Counted from the first letter of the stretch, positions 46,697 to 59,654 are shown. The stretch is DNA of 64,000 nucleotides from Mesocentrotus franciscanus (GCA_037976565.1 CP137668.1:25235906-25299905); one strand, 5' to 3'. Made by a program: numbers and translations. Notes: generated from the sequence alone by a model not told the origin.

Positions 46697-47076
46697 TCCA
46701 TTTCGTCGGTTGCCCGGTAAAAGGTCGCGTAGCGTGCGCGCTGGTAAAAAAAGTCGTACCGAGAAAACGCTTTTGAAGTATTAACACCTACTTCAAGTGC
46801 TGAAAACGACATTGTTTTTATGGTCCATTTAGCCAAAACTATTCTTAGAGAAAGATATTTACCTGATATATTATGTTCTCAAATTAATTTGCATATATAT
46901 CTTTCATTTGCACGTATATTAAGGTATTTTAGCTACACGACGTTTTGCTGGGAACAAAAAAACCCAAACGCGCAATTTAACTTCCCGGCAAAAGGTCGTG
47001 TAGCGCTACGCGACGTTTGCCGGGAAATGAAATGTGTGAAATTGACTGTTTATTTCCCGGCAAAACGTCGCGTAAA
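46697..47076. repeat. Cluster of CCGGCAAAACGTCGCGTAG palindromic repeats (left)
   Basis: At least four copies in both orientations (about 46709, 46932, 46983, 47053). The one at 46983-47030 is a near-perfect palindrome, CCCGGCAAAAGGTCGTGTAG...CGCGACGTTTGCCGGG. A matching cluster lies at 56700-56985. Confidence 0.7.
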
Positions 47077-47119
47077 CTAAGTTGCATACTGGTCTATGCA
47101 CTATACGCGTTATATATGT

Positions 47120-47620
47120 ATGTTTATTATTATTATTATTGTTATTTATTATTTATCATTATTTATCATTATGTCGTACAAAGAATTCGATCTCTTTTCC
47201 AAAGATGTCAGTAAACAAGGCAAAATTTAATCGAATTACATTACATCACATTATATAAGATTACAGAGTTTGATTTCATCACCAATGCTGATCGTATTCA
47301 ATCAAAATACATTACGTTACAATGAATTACATTAAACAACATGAAGATAATAAAGTGGAAATAGTAAATCAGGTAAATGAATAAATAAATAAACAGACTG
47401 TCTATTTACTATTGAATTAAAATGTACATAACATCACATTATTTTATTAGATGAGAGAGTTTGAATTCATAACCAAAACTGGTGGTATTCAATCAAAATA
47501 CATAACATTACAATAAATTACATTAAATAACATTAAGAGATTATAGTGAAAATGTACAAATAAATTAGGTGAATATATAAATAAATACATAAATAAACAG
47601 ACTATTTACAATTTTATATT
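47120..47620. repeat. Two tandem ~180-bp AT-rich units
   Basis: 47225-47400 and 47420-47600 share ATTCAATCAAAATACAT(T/A)ACGTTACAAT and flanking sequence. Retroelement-tail-like composition. Confidence 0.55.
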
Positions 47621-48780
47621 TACACAATAACTTAAATGACAGGTTCACTCACTGTACTGAAATATCTTTCAATAAACAAATGAATCTTTTGACCTGCACT
47701 TATTGATTTCTATCATGTTTGTAAGAAAACATGTATTCTTTTTTATTTGACAATATCATGTCATTGATTTGTCCTGTTTTTTTTTCTAAATTCAATTTTA
47801 GTTATGTCCTTTTTATTGCAGCCAAAAAAGGAATTTGGAAGATAAGTAAGACAACTGGAATACAGATACAAAAACATAATTTTTGCTTTTATTAAAATAT
47901 CATTAAAAACATCATGAAAGCTGAGGACTAAAAACAACCCAACTATCCCCTTAATTCCCTATCCTCATCCCAACCCCTTATGTCCATCTGTCGGAATACA
48001 TTCATTACTTCAAGATTTTATTTCACTTCATTAAACAATTACAGCATAACAAACATCAAGACTATAAATGTTTAGATTTTATAGTGAACAAAAAACTAAA
48101 AGTTGAATGTGTTTTGACAGAATACCTTATAAAATAATGGGTAATTAACAGATCATTGTGAACAGCTTCCTGGACTTAGTCAAATCAACTGAATTTTTAT
48201 CCAGTACCTAGATAAATGTATATAATCAATGATTTTATAAATGCAAATTCAATATAAACACTACTAGGCATTGAAAATTGAATAATAATTGAATACATTT
48301 AATCAAAGTGATACAAATGTCAACATTATGTGTCATTTTCAGATAACTCTCAATTTTTCTTTAAAATGGATGAAGAAAAAAGTAAACCCTCAGAATATTA
48401 CAATGTTACGATAATGATGATCTGGAAGATAACATTGTTTGTCTAAATATTCAATTAATGCAAATTAAATTAGTTCCCCCATTTAATAAGTCATGTCGGG
48501 AATGCTATGAAAGGAATGTCAAGCCTTATTGTAAGAATGAATATTGCACAATTTTGTTGACAAAAAGACCTCATAGATGGACACTGTCAAAAGTTGTAAA
48601 TAATTGCTATGCTATGCTAGATGCCTTATCCTGAGATGCTTGCGATCATGCTCTGCCACAGCCCTCTATCTTTACACATCTGTAATATCTTCCCTCCTTT
48701 CAGAATATTTCCTTTTTCCATGGACCTACTATACACATGGACATTCGTCTTTTCGTTAATTAATTCATGCACCTGTCTCT
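47620..48780. other. No gene recognised (AT-rich)
   Basis: No ORF above background and no clear repeats. Confidence 0.5.
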
Positions 48781-48889
48781 ATTCAAAGTGTCACAAAAGC
48801 ATTTGAAACATGTATCCCTGCTTTGATCTCATGAGACCATGGACCTATTACGGATGGACATTCGACGTGATTCTTTCTTTGATCCAAGG

Positions 48890-50140
48890 AGTTCCACCGC
48901 CTTCTGATTATGTGCATCTTAATGAGAACATTCAGCTGTTCTAACAATAACGACTGCTCAAGCATTATCGGTCATTGACAAGGGAGCAGTTTCCCTCTTT
49001 TGGGTTTTGTTTGGATGGTGTGCTCTGTAAGAGTGTGTCTTTTAAAAAAAGCATCCCCAATGGGGAGCAGCAAAGTGGAAAAGCAGACGATTTTGGTTAT
49101 ATGAAATGTATTATTACTGATTCGCACACTTTCGCATAAAAACAATTATAATAATTATAAAACAATTAGAAGGCCAGGATCTTTATAAGCCCTGTGCATT
49201 GTAACTTTGGAATATTATGAGGAAATTGGGGAAACGGGATTTTAAATCACAACCAATCCAAATATAACCTCTATCTGGAAATATAAACGTGTTTTTCAAA
49301 ATAAAATACAGTACACGGAACAACAATTTCCGATTATAAACCAGAACTGCACATCGATTTTCCATGATTTAAGCGAGTTATTATCTTCTGCGCATGATGA
49401 TTAACATGTGTAAAATCACTATCTTGATTCTGTCCCGGCTTTTTGGCGGTGGACCTCATGAGATCAAAGTGAAGAAACATGTACGGAATGTTATTGAAAC
49501 GACATTGACGGAGACAATCACAATGAATTCGTTAAGAAAACGACGAATGTCCATCCGTAATAGGTCCATGATGAGACCCATCGCCAGCAAGCCGATGTAA
49601 AAACAAGACTGTGTTTTGAGACATATATAAACTACATGCGCAGAAGATAATAAATCACTTAAATCATGTAAAATGCATGTGCAGTTGTGGTGCACAATGG
49701 AAAATTGTCACTCAAGCAATTTCTTTGGCGAAATGCAGGTACTTTACAAGAGAAAGCTAAAATGTTGGCAGAATGATTGTGATTTGTAATCTATTTTCCC
49801 CCCGTTTTCCGCACAATATTTCAGAGTTAAAAGGTGCAGTACAGGCAGAGGACATGTATTTCTTACCATTAGGAAAGGTCAAATGCGTGTGCGAAAGTGC
49901 GCGAATCAGTAATTACCCATCTTAGATCACAAAAATTTGTCATGTTTTGAGGTTAGCTGCTCCTCATAAATAGTGTTTATTCACAGACTGAAAGTTTGAA
50001 TAGGCACATCAGCCAAATAAGACCGACATGAGGGAAACAGTTCTTTTGTCAGTGATGATGCACGATTACACAATCCTCATTGTCCAGCCATCTGAATGTG
50101 CTCATTAAGGTGCACATAATCAGTTGGCGGCGGATCAGCT
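48890..50140. repeat. Nested foldback of inverted segments
   Basis: Several inverted pairs are arranged concentrically: 48896-48935 with 50101-50130 (CTGATTATGTGCA type), 49111-49136 with 49888-49913 (ATTACTGATTCGC), and 49386-49400 with 49633-49648 (CTTCTGCGCATG). Additionally 48829-48868 pairs with 49545-49585 (GGACCTATTACGGATGGACA). No ORF of note. Confidence 0.65.
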
Positions 50141-50746
50141 CACTTCAAAGAAAACCTGTTCGTCAAAAGTCCATGCTCTTTCTAAGAATTAACAAAGTGT
50201 ATCTCCACTCCTCAGTGAATGAACATTGTTAAAGCTATCACAATCGTGTAAGTTTCAATATTGCCATCTTCAAAGCATGATTGGTAATAGCTATTTTATT
50301 CAGGATTGAAATTGCATCCTACAAAAACATCTAAATATCCATGTTAACAACTATTTGCAAATTTCAGAAATGAATTTACATGCATTCCAGTCATGAGTGT
50401 GCTACAATGTCAACACGTTTAATGTTATGTTCAACATTGAGGACAAGAAATCACTTTTCAGACTATAAATACTCTGGGATACCATCTCATTGTTTGCAAT
50501 CGGTCAGATTTGTGAATATAATATCCAGGAAAGAATACGTCTTTTCAATCAATTGCAGACAACCTGTGGTGCTGACTACCTACTATTACCAAGGCGCTTC
50601 ATCTATCTGTTGAAGAAGATTATTTAAGTCCCATTTATTTTGCTAGACAAAACTGATTTTGATTTTATTGACTAACATTGTCTTTCTTGAAGTTAAAGAT
50701 GCCCAAACATGTGAAGTGACCAAAGAAATGTTTACAAGTGAGTATT

Positions 50747-51580
50747 CTACTCTTCAACAAGCAAGCAATCATCACTGTCCACATCAGCAGCACCATGGGA
50801 AGGCAGGTTTCTGTAAAACTCATGGTAGTGGACTGGAATGACATTCGATTGACACAGACTGAGCAAATCCTGCTTCTTTGCTGCACTGATCGGGAGCAAA
50901 GAAGTGTAAAGGCAATCAAGATGAGATCTCCTCATGTTCCTCTCTGAAGCAGACACCCTCAGCTCATGAAAAGGACCATCAAAATCAGATCTGAATTTAA
51001 TCAGAAGTGGTGATGACTTTTCAAAGTGGAAGTGTCTGATCCTAGACCACTGGACCTTTTGCCCGGACACATCACGCTGTGTATTTTGCAGAATGTCTGC
51101 TGCAAGCTTTTTCAAGTCATAGAAGTCCTCATAATGCAACTGGTGCACAATGTATGGCTTCTGTACCCTTGCCATTTCTGCAATCATGGTCCACTGATCA
51201 GGATGAAAAACCTGCATCTTTTTCTTAACACCTTCAATTGAACTGTGGATGGAGTCGACTTCCATCTGAGTATGACCTGGGGTTAAAAACTTCTGGTCAA
51301 TTTTACAGATAGTCGAAGTTCGTACAACGTGTAGGAGGGCAGCAGCTACATATTTATTCTTGTTCTGACCGCTGCATGAATCACTAAAAAGTGAAACATT
51401 GGTATTTTCAGGTGCCAGAGACTCTAAATGTTTCACCAGGCATGTGCCAATGTCATTGGCACCTCGTTTTCCATTTGTTTCGTCCCATACATAACAATGC
51501 CCTTCTCCATTTGCTTGATCATAAAGGCATAAATTGTACGTGGAAAGTTTTCTTTTGGAGAACAGGACAGAGGACGTAGA
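50747..51580 (-). pseudogene. DUF7869-type transposase-like gene, C-terminal part
   Basis: An open frame of 229 codons (51436-50747) with LFSDSCSGQNKNK, then FLTPGHTQMEVDSIHSSIE, the conserved Asp and DxxHSxIE blocks of a transposase-like family widespread in invertebrates that I know as DUF7869. The frame continues upstream past the first Met through YNLCLYDQANGEGHCYVWDE (conserved 'YN..iyd…cyxWdE' region), but a TAA interrupts it in the DL*QV motif near 51603. It ends with EFYRNLP, as in relatives. Probably a mobile-element-derived gene; inactive. Confidence 0.65.
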
Positions 51581-51700
51581 GGAAGGATATGAGAGGACCT
51601 GTTAGAGGTCAAATGTAAATGCAGCAATTGTTGGGCATGTCATTCATTGCCTCTTGCTTATCTCTCGCTTTTTCTCCGCGCGCTCTATCTTTATCCCTTA

Positions 51701-51966
51701 AGGCCCCATCTCACTGAGCGGCGAATGCTTGCGAACATTGCGAATTTTTGATTTTTGGATCAAAAAGAACTTCAGCGACACCGTCTTACAACCGTTTGCA
51801 AAGGCTTACGACTGTTTTGCAAAGGCCTACGACTGTTTTGCGACGAGAAAAACTGTTTGCGACAATGAAAACTGTTTGCGAGCTTTCTTGCAACCGTTTA
51901 CGAACCCTGGCGAAATCCCAAATTCGCCACGTTCGCAAGCATTCGCCGCTCAGTGAGATAGGGCCT
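51701..51966. mobile_element. PIF/Harbinger-like MITE with TTA duplication
   Basis: Ends AGGCCCCATCTCACTGAGCG and complement, with GGCGAATGCTTGCGAAC continuing the ~35-bp inverted repeats, flanked by TTA (51698-51700, 51967-51969). 266 bp. The interior repeats ACGACTGTTTTGC. Three-base TWA duplications are typical of Harbinger. It splits the DUF7869 gene. Confidence 0.85.
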
Positions 51967-52745
51967 TTACATGTTCTCGGAATGCTTCGTTGTCGTCATC
52001 GTTGTTGCATGGGCTATTTTTGAATGCTAGGCAAGTTTTGCACTCGTCTTTTTTTGATGCATGAAATGAAAGATTGAATTCAGTGTTAAACACTTTTCTG
52101 TAAATTTTCTCTGATGCTGGGTTCTGTACTTCTGATTGGTACATGTGATACATTTTCTGATGCTTAGTTCTGAGGGCAAATATTCTCGTTTTGATGAAGC
52201 CCTGCAGTAGTGCGACTTCATCACATTGAATTTTTTTAATGTGGCTTCGTATGCCATCAAGGATATCTGTGGAAGATTTGTTTGGAGGGGGACACTTCCC
52301 TCGCCTGTCAGCAGCACAGAAATTGCCCTCTTTTTTGTTGATTGTGTACAAGACTGTTCTTTGAGTTATTCCAAGTGTATTGATGAAGAATGACTGGCAC
52401 ACTTTTTTGCTTTGAGTTGTTCACAGGAAGGCAGTAATTATTCCTCTTCACTCTTTTTGTACTGTCATTTCTCTCAACATGAGAACAAATGAAGTCTCTT
52501 TGTCTTTCATAATCTCTCACATTCCAGTACGACAAGTAAATTTCCTGTCTTTGAAGTTCGTTAAGTTTTTTGGCACACTCAAACTTACAATGTTTACAAA
52601 CAGGTCCGATTTGCCTTCCCGGTCTTGCCTGTCCTCTTCTGGAGTGGTATGGAAGGCCATGAGCTCGTTTCTCCTTCTGCAAATTTTGGTCCCACAAATG
52701 TGGTTAAGCCTGGCGCTTCCTCGCAGTTGATTTCTGTCAAATTAA
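51967..52745 (-). pseudogene. DUF7869-type gene, N-terminal zinc-rich part
   Basis: Two overlapping frames joined by a frameshift near 52395: HLWDQNLQKEKRAHGLPYHS ... VCKHCKFECAKKLNE (52700-52400), then CQSFFINTLGITQRTVLYTI ... FHASKKDECKTC (52402-51970). The order GP.C..C…, 'F..TLxIT…', D.RG, YR.xFN..FNLSF, KKDxCxxC is the usual architecture upstream of the DUF7869 block. A TAA lies just upstream (RKRQA*PHLW). At least two stops, a frameshift and a MITE make it a pseudogene. Confidence 0.65.
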
Positions 52746-52767
52746 ATTTAAAACAAGTGAAACGCTC

Positions 52768-54141
52768 TCGGCGGTCTCGCCTGCATTACGCAATTCGGCA
52801 TTACGCAATTCGATATGATGAAAAATTGAGGTTGGGACATTATTTTTATAGGCAGGGTGGCCCATTTGCAGACCCCCGAAAATGAAATCCCCTGAATATA
52901 ATAATCATTTTGAAGTGAATATTGATTATGAATCATCAGAATAATTATTTACTGTATCATAAGAATACAATATAATGAGATTTAGTGTATGGGTAAGACT
53001 ATAAATGTTTCAATGCTTGTCAGTAATTTACAAATAAAGTTATCTAATAAACTTTTTAAGAAAAGAGGATTTTTCAGCACTTTGTGTAAAAACAATTGGA
53101 AGGTAGAGCCCATCTACATCACATCACGTCTCATTAGCATAATGAGAACATTATTATGAGATATACTCCAATATATATTATCGAAACATCAATATTGTCA
53201 CCTAGCTGTAACTGATCATGTACATACTAGGCCTGGGATCAAATACTAAAATTACTATTAGAATATTCATGGGAAAGTACTCGAATGATTCGAATATTTA
53301 CTTTCATGAAATATGAACAAATAACAACAATTTATTTATTAATTCTCATATTAAATTTTGAGAACATAATCCAAGTCTACTGACCTAAAATGACCTTTGA
53401 CCTTGACTTTGTGACCTGGAATTTGTGTCACATGATTTGTGATACTTGATAGCCCTTGGGTACAAGTTTCATGGAATTTGAACAAACACTTTTGAAATTA
53501 TGCTAAAATTTCAAAATCTTGATGTTGATGCCACAACAAAGTCTAAGTTTCCAGACCTGAAATGACATTTGACCTTTACTTTGTCACCTAAAAGACTAAT
53601 AACATGATTGGTGATACTTGATAACCCTTATGTTCAAGTTTCATGGAATAGGAATGTATACTTTCAAAATTATGATAACAATTAAAAAATCTTAGCCTGA
53701 TGCCACAACATAGTTAAGTTTGTTGACCTGAAATGACCTTTGACCTTGACCTAGTGGGCTGAAATTCTACTCACATGATTGGGGATACTTGATAACCCTT
53801 TAGTCTAAGTTTCATTGAATAAGAACTTATACTTTCAAAATTACATTACAAATTCAAAAACTTAACCTCAGGTTAAGTTTTTGATGATGATGCCACAACA
53901 TAGTCTAAGTTTGTTGACCTGAAATGACCTTTGACCTTGACTTTGTGACCTGAAATTTTCCTCACAGGATTGGAGATACTTGATAACCCTTTAGTCCAAG
54001 TTTCATTTAATAGGACCTTATACTTTCAAGATTATATTAACAATTCAAAAACTTAACCTTAGGTTAAGTTTTGATGTTGACGCCGCCGCCGCTACCGGAA
54101 AAGCGGCGCCTATGTCTCGCTTTTTGCTATGCAGGCGAGAC
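52768..54141. mobile_element. Repeat element with GTCTCGCCTGCAT ends and TGACCTTTGACC tandem core
   Basis: Left GTCTCGCCTGCAT (52773) and right ATGCAGGCGAGAC (54130) form 13-bp inverted ends. 53370-54080 holds four ~170-180-bp tandem units, each with TGACCTGAAATGACCTTTGA and TACTTGATAACCCTT. Ends resemble 17606-17905. Lies between exons of the DUF7869-like gene. Confidence 0.65.
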
Positions 54142-54589
54142 AAAAACAGTTCAGTAAATCAAAGCATTCACTCTATGCTCTCAAAATTGTATCCTGGAAT
54201 AATCTCTTTTTTAAACTGGAAGAGGAACAAGATGTTCACTGGAGAATCAAAGCTCTTTTGTCCACTCAACAAATTTGCCTTATAAATGCAGATGATAAAC
54301 AGTGTTTTATTACAAGTATTGCAGTACTCAGGAAGAAGCATGATAATTAATGCACACCATAGTTTGGTTTACTAGTTTGACTGGGAAGAGTCCTAGATCT
54401 TGTACAACAAAATGTGTTCAAAATATCAAAATGCTTCATTATGATAGAAATAAAGACAACTATATGCACACAGTATTGATTGGATGGAATTATAACATAG
54501 TGACACTCAGGAAAAGCATGTGCATTTCATTCAAAAGTTGACTCAACAATTTATTTTAGCCAAGAAATATAGAGGCCTTGACTGAAAAT

Positions 54590-55400
54590 CTGGTCCTGGA
54601 TAAGAAAACTACTAAGAGAAAATGTATTCACTTTTCATGTAATGATAGGTCATTTTATACTTACACATACATCACAAAAGATGTGTCATAGAATAATAGG
54701 TTTATGGCGACAACATATACATATTTTAAAAAGCTTATGGCGACATGAAACTTACGTCACAGGGTGTTGGGTGCTCATCTCCTACGTGCAGATGAGAGAG
54801 TGCAACTGGTTCCATTTGCTGTTTGAAAAAAGAAAAATCAGAGTTTTCAAATTCTGTAAAAGATAATAACACACTAATAGCTCCAGTAAATCATTCAAAT
54901 ACAAACATACATTTAAACATTAACAAAGACTAAACAAGTAACAAGAAAATATGCCAAAGATATATTGCACAGATAATGTATAATTAAGATGATATTGAAC
55001 TGAAATCTGGTCCTGGATAAGACAATTAATGAGACTACTATTATTTACTTTTCATGTCATATGATAGATCAGTTTATACTTACATAAACATCACAAGATG
55101 TGTCATTGAATAATAGGTTTATGGCGACAACATATAAATATTTAAAAAAGCTTATGGCGACATGAAACTTACGTCACAGGGTGTTGGGTGCTCATCTCCT
55201 ACGGGCAACTGGTTCCATTTGCTGATTGGAAAAAAAAGAGAAAAATCAGAGTTTTCAAATTCTGTAAGCGATAATAACATACCAATAGCTCCAGTAAATC
55301 ATTCAAATACAAACATACATTAAAACATTAAACAAAGATTATACAACAAGAAAATATGCCAAAGATATATTGCTCAGATAATGTATATGATGATATTGAA
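54590..55400 (-). repeat. Tandem duplication of an exon-containing ~410-bp unit
   Basis: 54590-54960 and 55003-55400 match. Each has a minus-strand exon-like piece ending ...CACCCAACACCCTGTGAC|GTAAGT. In 54756-54818 it is 63 nt and open (QMEPVALSHLHVGDEHPTPC); in 55173-55221 a 14-bp loss breaks the frame. Confidence 0.65.
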
Positions 55401-55522
55401 CTGAAAAAGAAACAGTGAGCTAAATTAATTATTCTGAAACCTATTACCCAACTGCTCTGATGGTTCTTTTAATCATATGTGGAGGTATAGCAGAAGAATG
55501 AGCAATAATAAAAAAGAGTACC

Positions 55523-55912
55523 TCATCATCGTCTAGCTCCATTGGCTCCTCCATTGGCTCCTCCACTGGCTCCTCCGGGCAAAGCGAAGAGCTGCCAGCT
55601 ACCCTGCTGGTGTTAGCCTATTAAACCAAACATACACATTATATACATGCAGGACCATTACTGGGGAATATTAGAGGGTCCTATTGTACCACAATTAAGA
55701 AGTAAACATCTCCCAATGCTCGCATAAAATTGATATTTTGAAAATGTTTGCATAACTAATAACCTCTACATTTAGGGGATAAATAAAAAAAAAAAACAAA
55801 ACAAATATAATTCTCTTTCTTATTAACTTACCTGCTTTCAATCTCGATAGGGGAATGTTGTCCTCTTCCTCATCCTCCTCCTCATCTTCATCGTCTTTGC
55901 TTATTGCCTGGT
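55523..55912 (-). pseudogene. Upstream acidic exons, probably of the DUF7869-like gene
   Basis: Exon 55832-55912 (acceptor TTCCAG, donor GTAAGT) encodes ISKDDEDEEEDEEEDNIPLS plus RLKA. Exon about 55523-55606 encodes SSLCPEEPVEEPMEEPMELD plus DDE, followed by a GTACTC donor; its acceptor is uncertain, because the first candidate (55617) gives an immediate stop while CAGGGTAG at about 55607 keeps phase. Acidic N-terminal stretches followed by 'NIPLSxLK' fit the same family. Inference from order and strand. Confidence 0.45.
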
Positions 55913-56696
55913 CTGGAATATATAAATTGAAAAAAACTTATTACAAATAATATAAACAGTGTTTCTCAATTTTTGAAATTGTTTTTCTGTTTCGTAGGTG
56001 TCATTAATTGTCACTAAAGTACCAATTTTGAGTGAAATCAGTTGAGTTTTGTACAGTGGTGTTTGAAATGTCGAGTATCAACAGACAATAGACTATAGAG
56101 CAGGTGTTAATACACCAGGATAGTAATGCAGCTAGATATGTATGGGTTGTACTTGTAGTTGTAGATCTAGGCCTACTAACTTACTCGTAGTGAAGTTGTA
56201 CTAGGTCTACTACTAGTTCAGTAGGTCTGTACTTGTAGATCTAGTTGTAGACCCTGGTCCCTACCCTAGTCCCTAGGCCTAGGCTAGACCCTACTTCTTC
56301 TGTTTTTAAATCTGACTTTACCAATGCGATCTTAATGTTAGGATTTATATATACAAAAGAATAAGCCAGGAAGTCACCTTGTCTCCTGGGTACTGGGTCT
56401 AACGTTAGATACCGCGTTATACAGGCACTGCACTGCGCGTACAGTATTAATAAAAACTACGGTTACCGCTACACAACCAAGTACGGGTGGGACTGATCTC
56501 GTATGACGAACAGGCACACACAAAAAGTAATACACAATAAACCCTAATTCACGCTTTTTACTTCCGAACAAGGTATAGAATATCTGCTTAACTAACAACT
56601 TAAACTATTTATAAAATACTGTTGCTTTATATTCCAATAATGTTCTATATTTGTACTATTTTGTACACTTACCTCAACCAGCACCGAACGCTGCAG

Positions 56697-56985
56697 ACGA
56701 TATCCACTCGCAAACTTCGCTAGGCAACCTTTTACCGGGAAAATTTGTCGCTTTCTGTACGTACGTCCGCGCAAAGGTCGTGGGCTACTACGCGACCTTT
56801 TGCTGGGAATAAACTTGAGCGTTCGCGTGCCCACGACGTTTTGTTATTGGCTCACAACGTCATAATGACGTCATATTAGAATTCGCGAGTGGTACCAAAT
56901 TAAAGAGCACGAAAATCTCTATCAACGGACAACAAAGTTGAAAAGTGAAAATTTTATCAGAAATGTCCCTACGCGACGTTTTCTC
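56697..56985. repeat. Cluster of CGGCAAAACGTCGCGTAG-type repeats (right)
   Basis: Copies at about 56725, 56772-56812 (palindromic pair), 56832 and 56968, in both orientations. Partner of 46697-47076; together they bracket the DUF7869-like remains. Confidence 0.65.
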
Positions 56986-56989
56986 TCGT

Positions 56990-57735
56990 CCACGTCTTTT
57001 TGTTCTCTTTCTCTCTCTCTCTCCCTTTTCTCACTCCTATCTGGTCATACTCTCTCTCGTCCACGTCTTTTGTTCTCTTTCTCTCTCCCTTTTCTCACTC
57101 CTATCTGGTCATACTCACTCTCTCTCGTCCACGTCTTTTTGTTTTCTTTCTCTCTCTCTCCCTTTTCTCACTCCTATCTGGTCATACTCACTCTCTCTCT
57201 CGTCCACGTCTTTTTGTTTTCTTTCTCTCTCTCCTTTTCTCACTCCTATCTGGTCATACTCACTCTCTCTCGTCCACGTCTTTTTGTTTTCTTTCTCTCT
57301 CTCCCTTTTCTCACTCCTATCTGGTCATACTCACTCTCTCGTCCATGTCTTTTTGTTTTCTTTCTCTCTCTCTCTTTCCCTTTTCTCACTCCTATCTGGT
57401 GATACTCACACACTCTCTCTCTCTCTCGTCCATGTTTTCTCTCTCTCTCTCTCTCTCAATTTTCTCACTCCTATCTGGTCATATCACTCTCTCTCTCTCG
57501 TCCACGTCCTTTTGTTTTCTCTCTCCCTCTCCCTTTTCTCACTTCTATCTGGTCATACTCACTCTCTCGTCCATGTCTGTTGTCTCTCTCTCTCTCTTTC
57601 CCTTTTCTCACTTCTATCTGGTCATACTCTCTCGTCCACGTCTTTTTGTTTTCTTTCTCTCTCTCTCTTTCCCATCTGGTCATACTCACTTGTTCTCTCT
57701 CTCGTCCACGTCTTTTTTTTCTCTCTCTCTCTCTA
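56990..57735. repeat. (TC)-rich minisatellite, ~60-65-bp unit, 12-14 copies
   Basis: Unit: CTCTCTCGTCCACGTCTTTT, TCTCT tract, CTCACTCCTATCTGGTCATA. Small length variation (54-70 bp) among units. Long ORFs in several frames (up to 267 codons, poly-Ser/Leu) are products of the repeat. Confidence 0.92.
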
Positions 57736-59390
57736 ACCCGCAGTACATGTATAGCTCTGGCCTGCACCCGTCTTTCTGGCCTCCTCACTCCTTCTCTTGC
57801 TAGTTTGTAATTACCAAGGAATTCTGAGGCTGTTTGCCTGCAATGTTATCATAATTGTTCTTTCACCATTTGAGCTTTTTATTTAATCTCCCACATTTCT
57901 TCCACAGCACTCAATTCTCTGAATTACACTTTGTTAGTTTAATTCCTCATCTCTCTTTTCTTCAAAGCACCTCAATAATCTCCTTATTTCCTCAGTATAT
58001 ATCATCTCAAATTAATTTATAAGAAAAAATAAGCAATGCATACTGAATACAGTATTATTTAAATTTAATCATGAGTGAGTCTGCCATATTTGACAATTTT
58101 ACAGAAGTTATAAACAGACTGAAGAATTTACTAAACAGGGCAGTAACAAATGAAGTAAAGTTCTAACAGGCATTACTGTCAGCCTTAATTAATTAAAGTT
58201 TTTTTTTATAAAGTAGTCCTATTAATGCCAATTAGTCTCATATTTAAAAAAAAAAAAAATGGCAATTTATATAACTTAATTTGTTTTTACAATATACAAC
58301 TATTTTACAACAAAAATATACAAATTCATTGGATCAAAATATACAAATTCATTTCTGCTTGCAGCATGTTGGCAGAAGCACTGACTGGTTTCATCAGCTG
58401 TATGCTCAATCTGCAGAAGAGAAACAGACACAGAGAGAAGAAGAAAAAAAATGCTTGAAAATATTTGTACAAAAAAAAAAAAAATCACAGAAATGGTTAA
58501 TGAATTTGTTCCGTTTGTTGAAAAAAACTATACAAAAGTCACAAAAGACAGGAAGGGCTGTGCATATTTTCATAACTTGCAAAGATTTTCGAATTGCCCT
58601 TTTTATATATCACAATGCAGTAATGTCAATCTTATTTTTGTTTGGTATTACTTTACTGACATTTTAATGAACATTAGATCAACATTCAAATTAATTCAGT
58701 GACACAATTGTTCCATTTCATTTCATGAAAATAACTGTTTCTTAACTAAGCTAAATTGGATATGAGAGCCTCTCAGGATATTATATATATTCCTTCAGTT
58801 CATATATATTAGCATAATTCTCTTTAATGAAAAGGCGATCTTATTTTAGTACAATATAGAATGTAAGTCTACAAAGTAAAACCATCAATATTTTCAGGGT
58901 ATGGATCATTAAAAAAAATCTTACGGTATGATTCAAATGAATGTGACACAATATTCATTGGTATTAAATAACAACTGCTGTGTTATAAGCAATTCTTCAA
59001 CTATTGAAAGTACTATGCACCAGTTGCTGTCCTACAATGAAATTTCTGCAGGAGAGGACTCTATTTTACACTCAACACAATTCCATAACGGACTTAGCCA
59101 AGCTAAACTTCAACCATCTCTGGCTGTGTCTGGCAGGTGAAACATAGGCCTTATAAATCGTATTAATAAAATAAAATAACACATCAAAACTTTGTATATA
59201 GCTATGTCAGGCACAAGCAGCTAAAACAGAGGTCCTATTGATGCTGTGCACATCTACAGTCTTACATTTCAGACCCTGTAATATCTATTATGACTGGCAC
59301 AAATGTTTGTGCCTGGAAACAATTTTACTATATAGCCATAAGTACATTAAAACCTCACCTTCCATCCCTATAGCTAAGGGCCCTGCTCGT
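57736..59390. other. No separate gene; downstream of metallothionein
   Basis: The part adjoining 59390 probably includes the metallothionein 3' UTR (minus strand). I could not fix a poly(A) site. ORFs at 58225-58700 are AT-rich and unsupported. Confidence 0.45.
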
Positions 59391-59623
59391 CTAGCATGCA
59401 CAGTTCCCCTCAATGCATGAGCAGCCGCTTCCAAACTTGCAGTCATCAACACACTTGCATGCAGCATCTGTGAAGAAAAAAAAAATTAATTAATTTCACA
59501 TCAAATTATAATGTCTCTATTGTTGGTATAACTGCATTTTATCTTTCATATAGACTACACTGCAAGATTTATAATGGGCACAACCAGGCATACATGAAAA
59601 TTGCACCCCCCTTCCCACAAAAA

Positions 59624-59654
<31 letters not shown>

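Noticed and set aside
56938..57810. Long Ser/Leu-rich ORFs of up to 267 codons on the plus strand and an Arg/Glu-rich one on the minus strand
   Set aside because: All follow from a TC-rich 60-65-bp minisatellite; every frame is open because the unit lacks stops.
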